Positions 32,858 to 43,990 of a stretch of 64,000 nt of DNA are shown here, in pieces. Source of the DNA: Isoetes taiwanensis (lineage: Eukaryota > Streptophyta > Lycopodiopsida > Isoetales > Isoetaceae); the NCBI GenBank assembly GCA_021234155.1, contig JAJEKV010000005.1, positions 12,536,787 through 12,600,786 on the forward strand, in the 5' to 3' direction. The notes beneath the pieces were generated by a model. That model did no database searches and was not told the DNA's origin. It saw nothing but the letters and a program-made list of their open reading frames with translations. The position numbers were made by a program, and so were the translations under genes. Positions within the stretch are counted from its first letter, which is position 1, and every line of letters begins with the position of its first letter.

Positions 32858-33215
32858 ATGGGAGATTGCCACAAAAAGATAAGTCAAGTTTTTGAAGCTT
32901 ATCCAACCCATCCTCTTCGACTTCTGGAAACTCTTCAAGTTTAGAGCAATAACTCAAATCAAGTGTTTCGAGGCCAAACGATGATGGGAGTCTTTGAAGA
33001 TTCTTTATAGATTGACACAGCCTTTATAAGCGTATCCAACCCCTCCTCTTCGACTTCTAGAAACTCTTCAAGTTTTTTGCAATAAAGCCACAGGTGAGAG
33101 GCTACAGGCTTCCCAAAAGATGATGGGAGTCTTTGAGATTCCTGTGACATAAAGATGATTAAGTTTTGTGTTATCCAACATTCTCTTCGATTTCTGAAGC
33201 TCCTTAAGATCTTCG
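32858..33215 (-). pseudogene. LRR fragment of an NB-LRR gene
   Basis: On the minus strand the sequence reads EELQKSRRIL-type remnants, then SSFGKPVASHLWLYCKKLEEF, EEEGLDTLIK and EEFPEVEEDGLDKLQKLDLSFC. These are the same leucine-rich repeats as at 56431-59997. The match starts abruptly at 32858 (GGGAGATTGCC), at the boundary of the palindromic element. Two to three repeat pairs remain and the frames are broken. Confidence 0.8.
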
Positions 33216-33330
33216 CGTAGACAAAGTCAAATCATGTTTTAAGGCAGAGAGGATCTGAGGCTTCCCGGCGCCCATTTGATCAAGTGGGAGCCATGAGGGC
33301 GATTTGATCATCATTCCATCATTGTAATTA

Positions 33331-33415
33331 CACGTAGGTGCTCTATGTTATGCATTCTTGCTCCTACGTCAGATATGTACAATAAGAGCAGCATGCATAA
33401 CATGGGCACCTATGC
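33331..33415. repeat. Fold-back of ~22-bp arms
   Basis: GTAGGTGCTCTATGTTATGCA (33334-33354) is complementary, with few mismatches, to TGCATAACATGGGCACCTATGC (33394-33415). A smaller pair, CACGTAGG/CCTACGTC, lies inside. Nature unknown. Confidence 0.6.
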
Positions 33416-33522
33416 AAACTCCGCAGTGAAACCAAGCTTCCGTGGTTCCGCAAAGATGAAATTCAGCATTTGAACACGCTTACACCTACCGCAAATAATT
33501 CCTACCAAATAGTGGGACTTAT

Positions 33523-33840
33523 TTGATATTAGGGATAGATCCATGGTGGTATGTACCGGCGGAAAAGAGGGATGGAACAGAAAAGAAGCTAATCCCACAG
33601 ATGAATTCGGCAGAAACTCCAGCTGAAGAAGAAAGCCAAGAAGAATCGGGATTTCAGGAGCCAAGAAGAAAGCGCTCGACAAAGACGATGATGCTTTGCA
33701 AAGCCGCCACGCCACCGCTCGAAAAGAAGCCACTTTATGCGAGCCGGGCACTTGAAACTAACAGGCGGACTGAAGCCTCTAACCGCGGCACGAAAACCTC
33801 ATGTCAGGCATGGTCGCCTAAGAGGGAGAATCCACATTAA
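33523..33840 (+). CDS. Short hypothetical protein, uncertain
   Basis: An open frame of 105 codons rich in Glu, Lys, Arg and Ser (EEESQEESGFQEPRRKRSTK). No domain recognised. It may be chance or an exon of the degraded gene further downstream. Confidence 0.2.
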   Translation: MILGIDPWWYVPAEKRDGTEKKLIPQMNSAETPAEEESQEESGFQEPRRKRSTKTMMLCKAATPPLEKKPLYASRALETNRRTEASNRGTKTSCQAWSPKRENPH

Positions 33841-34400
33841 AGAGGGAGCTTTAAACGCAAAGTACAATTTTAAAAGCTTTAATTATCTGGGATTTTGGAC
33901 AAGTGGCAAACAAATTTCAATTCATACGGAATTTTAAAATTTGTGGTGGTAACTTTCACCACGCGGATTTTGAATTTATGTTCAAATTTGGGCTACAGAG
34001 GGCTGAACATCTCAATTTCAAAACGTCCAATTTTGGGCTGGCATGGGCGCCCGGATCACACGTGATATGCATGCCCGCCTTCGACCGCTTACGTATGGCC
34101 ACCGCATGGGCAGCCATGCATGGGCGCCGTGAGCCACGGCCCTAGCTGCCCGCCTGTGGTGCCAGATGCCTACCGCCGTTAGTTATGCCCCATTGTTTTC
34201 CGAGGACCTCATTTGGCGCTTTCATTTCAGATCGACTACCCTAGCCGCCGCAGAGCTCCAAATACCTTCCTTCAACAGCTTAGCTTCAAATACCAAAGAG
34301 CCTTTTTTCGCTTCTCGTTTTATTTTTCCTCGCCGCCATTTATTACGTCAAATACTTACCCATCAAGCTACACCGCTTCGGGCTAAAATCAAGCGCCGAA

Positions 34401-36645
34401 ATGGAAGTCGACAATTCCGAGGTAACCTTTAATCGGAGATGCCAGCACACCGCGAAGGCATTGCATGTCATCTACTTGCACTGCTTTTGGTTTAAATGCA
34501 TACCATTTCGGAATCTTGTTGTTAATTTGTGTCTCAGATTGTGAAATGGCCACGGGCGCCATTTGATGTCCATTAGCTTACATTAGGGTCTTGTTAGTTA
34601 TAAATGGCTTATCATCGCCATTTGATGTTTATTGTCCTATTTTTGTATTTATTAAAGCCATTTTATAAATGGCGCATATTTTGATGTCTATTAGCTTACA
34701 TTGGGGGGCCTCGGTGGAGTTGATTAAATGGCGCCATGGCGCCATGCATCGTTCATTAGCTTACAATAGGGTATTGCTAGCAAATGGTCTTTTGAAGAAA
34801 ATGGCGCCACCGCCAGCCATTGTCTTTACATTAGGGTCCAGTGGTTGATTAAATGGCGTTTCATGGCGCCGCTTTTAATGTTTTGTAGCTTATAATGGTG
34901 TATTGTTGTTGGAAAATGGTCTTCTTGTTTAAATACGCAATTACCGCCGCGATTTGATGTCTATTGTCTTACATTAGGGACTACATTTGTGTAGGAAAGG
35001 ATGCAAATGGCGCCATGGCTACTTGCTTAGTCGCCCCGGGTCTGCCCCGCTTGTTTCAGCCGAAGTTATTGATGCCTTTGTTGCCGATGCTTCTTTGTTG
35101 CGCCTATGTTACGCTCGTAAACACAATTTCAACCGACTGCATCATCATGCCGCATTTGATAGGAACGGTGCATGGAAATAATGCGGTGAGCCCCTCCACC
35201 TCTACTGGCTCGAAGGAGATCCGGTAAGAGTCCGCCTGATAAAGGAGACGCCCCAAGTTTCCGGAATTTACCAAACCGGGCATCTTGGTTAACATGAGGT
35301 TGACTAGCAAGAGCTGGCCGAAGATTGATCGGTGGTCCGCGGAAGACACAATGCAGAGAATAATAGTCTACTATGTGGACCGGAAGTTTTATGATCCCAC
35401 AATAATGTCCGCTAGTATAGCAAATGTAGCCGGGTTCGGGCGAGAAAGCAAGGTCGGGCTCTCGCTTTATCATACAACAGCCTTTGAAGAAGCCGAGTAT
35501 CGAGGTCCACAAGAAATCTTGAGGGGTTTTATGATTCTTCGCAATCGCTTGAACGAAGTCGAAGAACTCGCTTCATTCGCTGTCAAGGCATTAGCCCAAC
35601 CGTAAACTACCCCGCCATTGTGGACACTCCGGCGCGCTATCGAAAACCGTTAGCGTGAAGAAAAAACCTATGAGGCAACAAGTACCGCAAATAAAAAGAC
35701 TCCCTCATCCGCATCGAGGAAGATGGCCGAAGCCGAAGCAAGGAAAGGCGGCGGACAAGGGAAGGTGAAGAGAAAGGACCACCTAAGATCCCGATAAGGA
35801 AAAGAAAGAGAAGAAGGAAAGGAAAGAAAAGGAAAAGAAAGAAAGGAAGGAAAGGAAGAAGAAAGACAAGAAAGACAAGGAAAAGGACGGGAAAGGGAGG
35901 AAGGAAGAACAAAGCAAGGTGAAAGGGACGGAGAGGAAAGGGAACCGGCAGCCAGAAGGGAAAAAGAAGAAGAAGCATTGTGGGGGAGTCCTCCGAGAAG
36001 GAGAGGACACCTAAAAAAAGAGGGAGAGACACTCTGACCCAAGTCCCGATGGCAGTAGTCAGACGGCATGATGAGAGGAGCCGAAAGCACGCCGTAAGTG
36101 GTGGTGAAGTTCCAAGCCCATCACATATCCAAGATTCTGCAGGCACGCCGGCCAAAAGGGTCCCCATTAAGAAGACAGAGCCAAAGAAGCTCACATTAAG
36201 AATAGCTCAGCACTTGCTCGAGGTGCCTCCAAATCTTAAGGTGGAAAGATCAGAAGAGGAGAAGACGGCACAGAACACGTTACAGAAGATCATTGACCAC
36301 CGCCATCTTTTTCCTCTGGGCATCACATTTATAAAACGAATAAACGTGGTTCAAATTCTATACCAAGGGCCTCCAAATCGGACATCTAGGCCAAGAAATA
36401 TGGAGCACGCCAAGACTTTAGTGGAATCCTTTCAAAGAGACCCACATCCTGTTCACTCTCTCATGGACGGATTCCATTCAATCCCCACAAAGAAACTACA
36501 TCCTTGGAAAACCGAGGATGACCTCATGGGGATGAACTATTACATAGTGAAATGGCAATCATTTTATGGTCGCCAAATTTTGTTTGTAGAAGACTCCAAG
36601 ACACCAAGTCCCAAGAACAAATGGCAAAAATTTATGAGTATCTAA
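34401..36645 (+). pseudogene. Degraded multi-exon gene, unknown family, 5' part
   Basis: A short first exon is plausible at 34401-34421 (MEVDNSE then GTAACC). A repeat-rich intron follows, with an acceptor at TGTGTAG near 34994. Later frames read AEVIDAFVADASLLRLCY, GEPLHLYWLEGDPVRVRLI, DRWSAEDTMQRIIVYYVDRK and FYDPTIMSASIANVAGFG (to 35605). Then comes a Lys/Glu/Arg-rich low-complexity stretch (35690-36010), and an open frame 35980-36645 with TLRIAQHLLEVPPNLKV, RPRNMEHAKTLVESFQ and MGMNYYIVKWQSFYGRQ. The last part vaguely resembles a ParB/sulfiredoxin-like arrangement (R-x-x..L..S..., then a YxIVxxQ motif), which is a weak inference. Breaks are numerous. Confidence 0.4.
34545..34985. repeat. 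Intron repeat with ATGGCGCCAT palindrome
   Basis: About seven degenerate units of 50-90 bp alternate a GATGTCTATTAGCTTACATTAGGG word with an AAATGGCGCCAT word, which is a perfect palindrome around GGCGCC. They occupy the presumed first intron of the degraded gene. Confidence 0.6.
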
Positions 36646-38590
36646 TTGCCGAAGTCTTGTCTCCGGCACGGTGGACGAGCAAGAGTGCCTCGCAGCTCGC
36701 CAGAAGTCAATGATATCGCCGCCAAGACTATCTTCAAGGAGCCTTTCATTGATAAAATAACCCAACTCATGGGCAACAATATGCTCTTTGGCGGGAAGCC
36801 CGATCCATCGGACGCTGGCAATCTCGCTCGTAACCATACAAGGTACATCGCGGTTTTACTTTTTTCGCTAGATTAAAATGAAGTTTTACCTGGCCATTTG
36901 CCGAGGAAATGGTTTACCTGGGCCGCCATTTTGTCGAGCTTAATGAGGCCACGGCGCCATTTGTAAACAAATGAAGCCAAGGGCGCTTATTTCATAATCA
37001 TTTGCATTCAAAACTAACTTCTTCTTTGTTTTCGGGCCAAGTATCCGCTTTTGGCTCGGTTACCATGCGCGGGTGGGCAACCGAAAAGATTTCAACCGCT
37101 GGGTCTTCATGCCGAGGATATTTTTCAGCTATTCATGTCCCTTTGAACTTGTGGAAATCTTGCAAGCTAAAAGATAATAAGGGATGACTATTACCCGTGA
37201 ATCGGGTCAAAAGAGTGCGACTACTTCAACCGACATACCCGAGGTGCATTAGGGTATGGACTATGAAGATCGCCGGATTTTGTTCCGTGAGGTGCCGGAT
37301 GGGAATACCTACGGAAGGTCACCTCGGATTATAATAGTAAGCACTTCTTCAAGACAAGGGCAAAGACACCACGCATCTATATCGCTGTTTTGAAGAAGGA
37401 GATTTTGAATATGTGAAGGATAATTTTTCCGAGGAAGTTTAAATCCTTCACCGATCTCCCGATCGCGGTATGGGCTTCGAGGACAAAGCCGACCTGGATT
37501 TCCATGGCCACCTTGCATAGTAAGTGGGTTGAAGTTGGCGTGACCAAGGAAGGAGTTTTCGGTAACGCGCCACCCGCCTTTGGCAAAAATTCATACGCAT
37601 GCCGCCTTGCAGAGGGAGGATATCAAGACTCCGCTAGGCGGTTGAACTAACCGGGACAGCCAGGGGCAATTTGTTTGCAATCCCTACCAAAGATCCTTGA
37701 TAGCCCCGACACCAGAGGCATCACTCCAATGTGGGACAAGACCACTCGCCTAATTTCTTTAATACAAACCGAAAAGAACACCACAAACCGATTCTTTCTC
37801 GATAGTGGTCTTTGCAAGGCCGAGCATAATTTTTGATTTCATCTCAGAAGTTGGATGATCCGGATTCCGCATCCGTAGTTTTTATTGGCACGCATGAGGA
37901 TCTAATACAAAAAATCCGCCGCCCCCGTGAGTTCGAGGTCCATGCACTAGTGTACGCCACAAAGATTCGTGCCACCGGGCAGTCCTCTTGTCGATGAAAT
38001 TGACTCAAATTCCCCTTCAACGATCATCTCAAGAACCGCCACCGCCTCGCGGCCTAACGCAGAAGACCTAAGAGGTGGAGACCGAGGCTATGGCGTGAAA
38101 GCTCGCGAAACGCCAGATTCGTACAAAATGGGCAAGGCTTGCCGTGGGACATAATCATGAGAAAACCATTGGGCCCGCCACATGCTCCTACCCTCGCGTA
38201 AAATGGTACCGCCAGAACGTGGGTGTTTGATTACTCTCCGTGGTTCTTTGGCCGCTTCATTGATGAATAAGAGATTTTGCATTGTTCTCGAAAAGTGACC
38301 CGCTTAAGCATGAGTGCCTAAAGGGGATTCTTGATATTTTTGACCGCCCCATCAATCCTATATATACTTTCAGCAGCCTCGCGGACAGAGAGACAAGGTA
38401 CCGCTGTCAAGAAACCAGATCCATCAAATACGTAGATGCCTCCAAGCTCCACCCGATGTGGACTATGATGAGATCAAGAACGCATTAATTCGGACCGACA
38501 TGCTTAATGATCCCACTTTCATCGCCATTATTGCTTTGAGACCTTTCAGTCGATCCTATGGGTGCTTCTTCTAGCCATGGCCCTCGGGCG
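36646..38590 (+). pseudogene. Degraded gene, 3' part
   Basis: Plus-strand remnants include FKEPFIDKITQLMGNNMLFGG and PSDAGNLARNHTRYIA (36700-36850), a putative intron of about 170 bp with GGCGCCATTT words, SIRFWLGYH near 37048, and a last block near 38290-38560 (HECLKGILDIFDRPINPIYT, SIKYVDASKLHP). The frames shift often and no known domain is seen. The C-terminal block looks well formed, so a functional relative probably exists elsewhere. Continuity with the 5' part is assumed from strand and proximity. Confidence 0.35.
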
Positions 38591-38987
38591 ATGCCGAACC
38601 CGATCCCCGATGTGGAACCCGATCCCGATGTGGAACCCGATCCCCGGCGTAAGCCGATCCCCGGATGAGGAACCCCAATTTTGTGATTATAATATAAAAT
38701 TGTACAATAATACTTTTGTAAAGACTCCTTTTTGCCCTGTTGTGGCAAAAATTTTGATATGCAAATTGGTGAATTTGGAAATTTTAACTAATTTTGTGAT
38801 GTTATGTTTCTTTACCTTCTTTATATGCATCGTTAGTATTTTTAATGGCTTCAATAAATGACACTTTAGAGGCATATTTTTCTTAATGGCTTATAATTGC
38901 TTAAAAAATTGGCATTAAATGAACTAAAAAAGATTTCAGATCTAATTGGAATCACGCACTTCCCATTTTAATGAAATTGTGCTTAAA

Positions 38988-41900
38988 TGACAATGATGGG
39001 CATAAGTTGAGAACCTCAGAATTGATACATATATCGTAGTAATGAAGAAAAGAACATTAAGAATGCAAAGGTACTCCATTGTTAAAGAATTCAAAGATCC
39101 CATCTAATCTTTGTCATTCCTCGCTTTCCTTTTTTTTTTTTGCCTTTTAAATTTTCCCCTTTCTTTTCCCATTTTCCCTTCTTTATTTTTATTTTTCCCT
39201 TCACTTTTTTCTCTTTCCCCCTTTCTTCCATTTTTACCTTTTTCCTCTCTCTCCCTCCCCTTTTTCTCGCTTCATTTGAGTAACACCCTCCCCCCAAGCT
39301 ACTCCATCATTTTCTTCTTCGCGGTGTGTGGGGTTCTAATCAGAATTTAAACTTTGTCCGTGGCCATAACGGCTTACTTTGAACCTTAAATGATCCCAAA
39401 ATTCTCCAACTCCTGGCCTAGTCTGGTTGTTCCTTTATGTGACCCTCCTGGCCTCAATGTGACCCAAGTCCGGCCCTGTTTCTACTTTATGTGACCTAAC
39501 TCCGGGTCGTTGTTTTTATAACAACATTGAAACCCAGCTTTTTCTCCACTTTTTTCCAACGCTTGTTACAATGTCGCTTCCAAGCCCAAAGAACCCGTAA
39601 GTATGTTATCTCTCCTTTTTGCTTATTTTGTCAAAACTCTTACTCTATTTTATTTGCCCGGTGGATTCAAACCGTAAGAACAAGATCAACAACATGAGAA
39701 GCTTGGTGGTGAAGCTTAACGTATTTCAAAGGCTTCTTTAATGTTAGAATCTTTTTTTTTCTTTTTTCTTTTTCTCTGCTAACATGCTATTAACTTCCTC
39801 CTCGATTCTCGGATGTGAACAGCCCTAGGTCCATGTGGATCGGGTTATTTTCGACGATTAGACATCGAAGATCATTGGGCTATTTGGTTGTATGCTCCAA
39901 TTGATAATTTCTGGCCATCCTTCAAGTAGCTTAAAATGTATCCTTGAAGTAGCGTAGGTAGAGCAGGCGGGTATTACATTGACGATCCCCTCTATAAATC
40001 ACCGCCGGGCGATCAACGCTCAAGGATAGAACTTTGTGGGCACATTAACACCATCCAAATGATACAAAACCCCCTGACAACGAAAGTTCGAGGTGGAACC
40101 GCCAATATTGGGTCATGGAAGCCCGTTATTAATAGGGAGGGACTTCTACCGGGGAATGAGATGTGTTTGAGGATCTCATGGGAGAGTCCAAAAACCGGCG
40201 TAACTCGCCACCACTACTACAAATTGCTTTTGTCAAGCTGAGGGTTTATTGCTTACTCGATTTAGGGTTTTTTCCCAATATGGGTTTTTCGGGATAATGT
40301 ATGTTCTTTTTATGGTAGAGAAAATATGGGTTTTTCAAATGCTTTTAACGTTTAATCATGTGGGTTCCTTTTTTATATAGTAAATTTCTTCTCCGGATGC
40401 TTAATTTCGGCTGGTGGTTCTTTTTTTTTTCGGGCATGACCATGACTTAATAGTTTATAAATCGATCTTAAATGTTTATCCTCACCAATCTAGTAGTTTT
40501 GTAATGACATATGACATATATACGCCTCTCACATATGTCATAAGTATATGTCCTATAATGATGACAACGCCTATGACATATGCATATTTGATATTAGAAA
40601 TGACAATGATGGGCATAAGTTGAGAACTGTCAAATTGATACATATATCGAGTAATGAAGAAAGAACACTAAGAATGCAAAGGTACCTCCATTGTTAAAGA
40701 ATTTAGCATCCTATCTAATCTTTGCCATTCCTCGCTTTTTTCTTTTTTGCCTTTAAATTTTTTCCTTCTTTTTCCCATTTTCCTTCTTTTATTTTTTCGC
40801 TTTTCCCTTTCACTTTTTTCTCTTTCCCTTTCTTCTTCCATTTTTACCTTTTTCCTCTCTCCCTCCCCCTTTTTCTCTTGTTTCGAGTAACATTCCCTCC
40901 TGCCAAGCATACTCCATCATTTCTTTTCTTCGTGTGGGGGTTCTAATCAGAATTTGAAACTTCTTGTCCGGGTGGCCATAACGGGCCATTGGCAGAACTT
41001 AAATGATCCCAAAATTCTCCAACTCCGGGTCAAATTTTGGTTGTTCCTTTATGTGACCCTCCGGCTCAATGTGACCCAAGTCCGGGGCCTCGTTTCTACT
41101 TTATGTCACCTAACTCGGGTCCTGTTGTTTTATAACAACATTGGAAACCCGCTTTTCTCCACTTTTTTTCCAACGCTTGTTACAATGTCGCTTCCAAGCC
41201 CAAAGAACCTGTATATGTTATTTTCCTTTTGCCTTTATTTTGTCAAAACTCTTTACTCTATTCTATTTTGCCCCGGATTCAAATTAAGAACAAGATCAAC
41301 AACATGAGAAGCTTGCGGTGAAGCTAACGCGAAGCTTCAAAGGCTTCTTTAATGTTAGAATCTTTTTTTTCTTCTTTTTTTCTTTTTTTCCGTTAACATG
41401 CTATTAACTTCCTCGATTTCGATGTGAACAGCCCTAGGTCCATGTGATCGGGGTTATTTTCGACGATTAGACATCAAGATCATTGGGCTATTTGGTTGTA
41501 TGTTCAATTGATAATAACACTGCGCCATCCTTCAAGTAGCAAAAGGTATCCTTGAAGTAGCGTAAGGTAGAGTTAAAAGGGTATTACGGGACGCATCCCC
41601 TCTAAATAAATGATCAATTGGTTCAAGGATAGAATCCTTTGTGGGCACATTAACTTCGAGGATTGCGTAGAACACGATCCAAATGATACAAAAACCCTGA
41701 TGATTAAAGAACACTATAAATAGGTAGGCTGAAATGAAAGTGACATTTATCTTTTGCCTTTTGGGCATAAACGCCACTTTTGTGCCATTTATGACGCTTT
41801 GGCCCCAAATGGCACAAAAGTGACGCCCCGTAAAGTTATGAGGATAAATGTCACTTTTTGTGCCATTTCTCACCTATTTTTGTAGTAGTGAAAGTTCGAG

Positions 41901-42330
41901 GTGGAACCTGCCAATATTGGGTCATGGAAGCCCAAGTATTAATAGGGAGGGACTTCTACAAAATGGGCGAGATGTGTTTGAGGGGATCTCATGGGAGAGT
42001 CCAAAACCGTAGAACCGCCACCACTACTAAATTGCTTTTGTCAGTTTTCGAGGGTTTATTGCTTACTCGGATTTAGGTTTTTCCCAATATGGGTTTTTCG
42101 ATAATGTATGTTCTTTTTTTTCAATGGTAGAGAAAAAATATGGTTTTTCCAAATGCTTAATTCATGTGGGTTCCTTTTATATAGTAAATTTCTTCTCCTC
42201 GATGCTTAATTCTCGCCGTGGGTTCTTTTCACCGCATGACCGCCGTGACTTAATAGCTTATAAATCGATCTTGAACGTTTATCCTCACCAATCTATAGTA
42301 GCGTTTTGTAAATGACATATATGGGTGAAA
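38988..42330. repeat. 1.6-kb tandem duplication
   Basis: Copy 1 is 38988-40598 and copy 2 is 40599-42330. Both start AATGACAATGATGGGCATAAG and end near CTTATCCTCACCAATCTA...AATGACATAT. Each holds a long pyrimidine tract (39110-39290 and 40725-40890), a CCCAAAGAACC block, and a short coding-like remnant (GGTANIGSWKP-type frame near 40090; CQYWVMEAQVLIGRDFYK near 41905). Copy 2 alone contains a 178-bp insertion at 41713-41890. No functional gene is evident. Confidence 0.85.
41713..41890. mobile_element. 178-bp CACTA-like small element
   Basis: It begins CACTATAAATAGGT and ends ACCTATTTTTGTAGTAGTG, so the ends are inverted repeats starting CACTA. Inner arms AAAGTGACATTTATC and GATAAATGTCACTTT pair too. 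Copy 1 of the 1.6-kb duplication lacks it and shows the empty site near 40080. The flanking triplets (GAA and AAA) agree only partly as a 3-bp duplication. Confidence 0.75.
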
Positions 42331-42598
42331 GATGTTGTAGTGGAACACCCGGTGTCCCCCCGGCCCCTCCTAAAATGTGGTGGGAGATATAAATTTTAGG
42401 TGCGATTTTAAAATGTTTTGTTTACGCCAAAGGTATATAACCGCCTCTGGATTCAATCTATTTTGAACTGCAAATAACCCGATTCTCACGCCACCCGTCC
42501 CATTCCATCCCATGCCACCCATCCATTCTGATTTCTAAACCCATCTCCTAAACCCACCCGCCTTTCCCAAGACACGGCTATGGCGCTTTAATCCCGTT

Positions 42599-43300
42599 GT
42601 GGATCAATCCGTTCATATCTTCAATCATTTAATTTGGAAGCAACGTGGCCACAAACCGGCTAAATGTGTGAGAAAGAGAACTCCAGAACAAGAACGGATC
42701 ATAAAGACATTTCAAAGGAAAAGAAAAAGGGAAGCTAAAGAAGAATTAGCAAAATTGCAACAAATAGGGAGGGAGGATCCACCTACGGTCTTACCAGGCG
42801 TTAATGGTATTAAAATTGTTATCTTCATTTCATAGCACCACTAAAGGCTTGTACGACAAAATGATAAGAAAGAGGTTTTACTAGATTATCCGAAGATGAC
42901 ACAATGGACAGCCGTGATTGGTGAGAGAGTGAAAGACGGCAAGCCAAGAGCATTGTGGTCAAGAACCTCGTGGCTTCCATTCAACTTGTGAAGAAGTCTA
43001 ACACAGCAATGACTTTTAGCAGCCAAGAGTAGTTGCTTTTGCTATGGCCGTAAGAGGAAAGCATTACCGAAAGTGCTAATCCCGCCGCTGCTCGGGTTTT
43101 GGGTAAACGGGCGGGTGTTCATCCTAGGAATCTTACCAAAGCAAAATTGAAGAGTGAAGAGATAGATTGCAAAGGGGGGAAATGGGTTTTGTACAAAAGA
43201 GTTAGAAGAGCGACATGCAATTCCCAATTGGCCATAGAACTTGTGCACAATTTTGGACCAAAACAAGAGGGTCTCTCCAAATGCAAAGGATGTTAAGTTC
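42599..43300 (+). pseudogene. Coding remnants, unknown family
   Basis: Frame 42599-42835 reads IWKQRGHKPAKCVRKRT then QERIIKTFQRKRKREAKEEL, a strongly basic helix. After decayed sequence, 43099-43296 reads GKRAGVHPRNLTKAKLKSEE and WVLYKRVRRATCNSQLAIE. Basic composition suggests a nuclear protein. I do not recognise it. Confidence 0.3.
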
Positions 43301-43489
43301 AAGATTGGAACCTAAATGTAAGAGAGGATCATGCCACTCACTATCCGAAGAATCACGTGTTATTTCATTTCTTCATCTTCACCACATTTTTATTGTTAAA
43401 TGTGGTATGTGGTTAGTGATTGCTTGTGATATGTGGTTGCCGTGGTTAGTGATTGCTTGTGTGGTGCCTATTAATGATGTGGATATATG

Positions 43490-43990
43490 ATATGTGTCTT
43501 TAGTGTGGTGAGGCACGCGGGTGCAAAAATAAATGTCGTGAAATATATGCTTTGTGGTGCCTAGTGTGGTGAACATGGTGTAAAACACATGCCGAATATA
43601 TGCTATGTGGTGCCTAGTGTGGTGAAAATATGGTGTAAAAATAAATGCTCTAAATATACTTTGTGGTGCCTAGTGTGGTGAATAACATGGTAAAAATAAA
43701 TGTCAGAATATATGCTATGTGGTCCCTAGTGGTGGAATAACATGGTGTGGTGTCTAAGTGTGGTGAATATAGTGTGGCGCTTCTAGTGTGGTGAAAAAAT
43801 ATGGTGTAAAATAAATGCCGAATATATGCTATGTGGTGCCTAGTGTGTGGTGAAAAATATGGCGTAAGATGAATGTATGTAATATATGCTTTGTTTAATA
43901 GCTCAAGCGTGGTGAATAACGAGGTGAAAGATGAATGTTTGTAATATATGCTATGTGGTGCCTAGTGTGGTGGAAAATGTGGTATGCAAC
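43490..43990. repeat. ~65-bp tandem repeat, ATGCTATGTGGTGCCTAGTGTGGTGA
   Basis: The word TGTGGTGCCTAGTGTGGTGA followed by AATATGGTGTAAAAATAAATG recurs about seven times with small indels. Every frame is broken. It may be a minisatellite in an intron of the surrounding decayed coding region. Confidence 0.8.

Noticed and set aside
35637-36194. Minus-strand frame of 185 codons rich in Phe, Leu, Ser and Pro
   Set aside because: It is the reverse reading of a purine tract. The plus strand carries the more protein-like Lys/Glu-rich and downstream frames.
39091-39350. Frames in the long pyrimidine tracts
   Set aside because: The same low-complexity tract occurs in both copies of the 1.6-kb duplication with different indels and gives no conserved protein.
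40090-40180. B3-like DNA-binding domain end in the 1.6-kb repeat (INREGLLPGNEMCLRI)
   Set aside because: The resemblance to the GDVCVFEL end of B3 domains covers only about 15 residues, and no other part of the domain is present.
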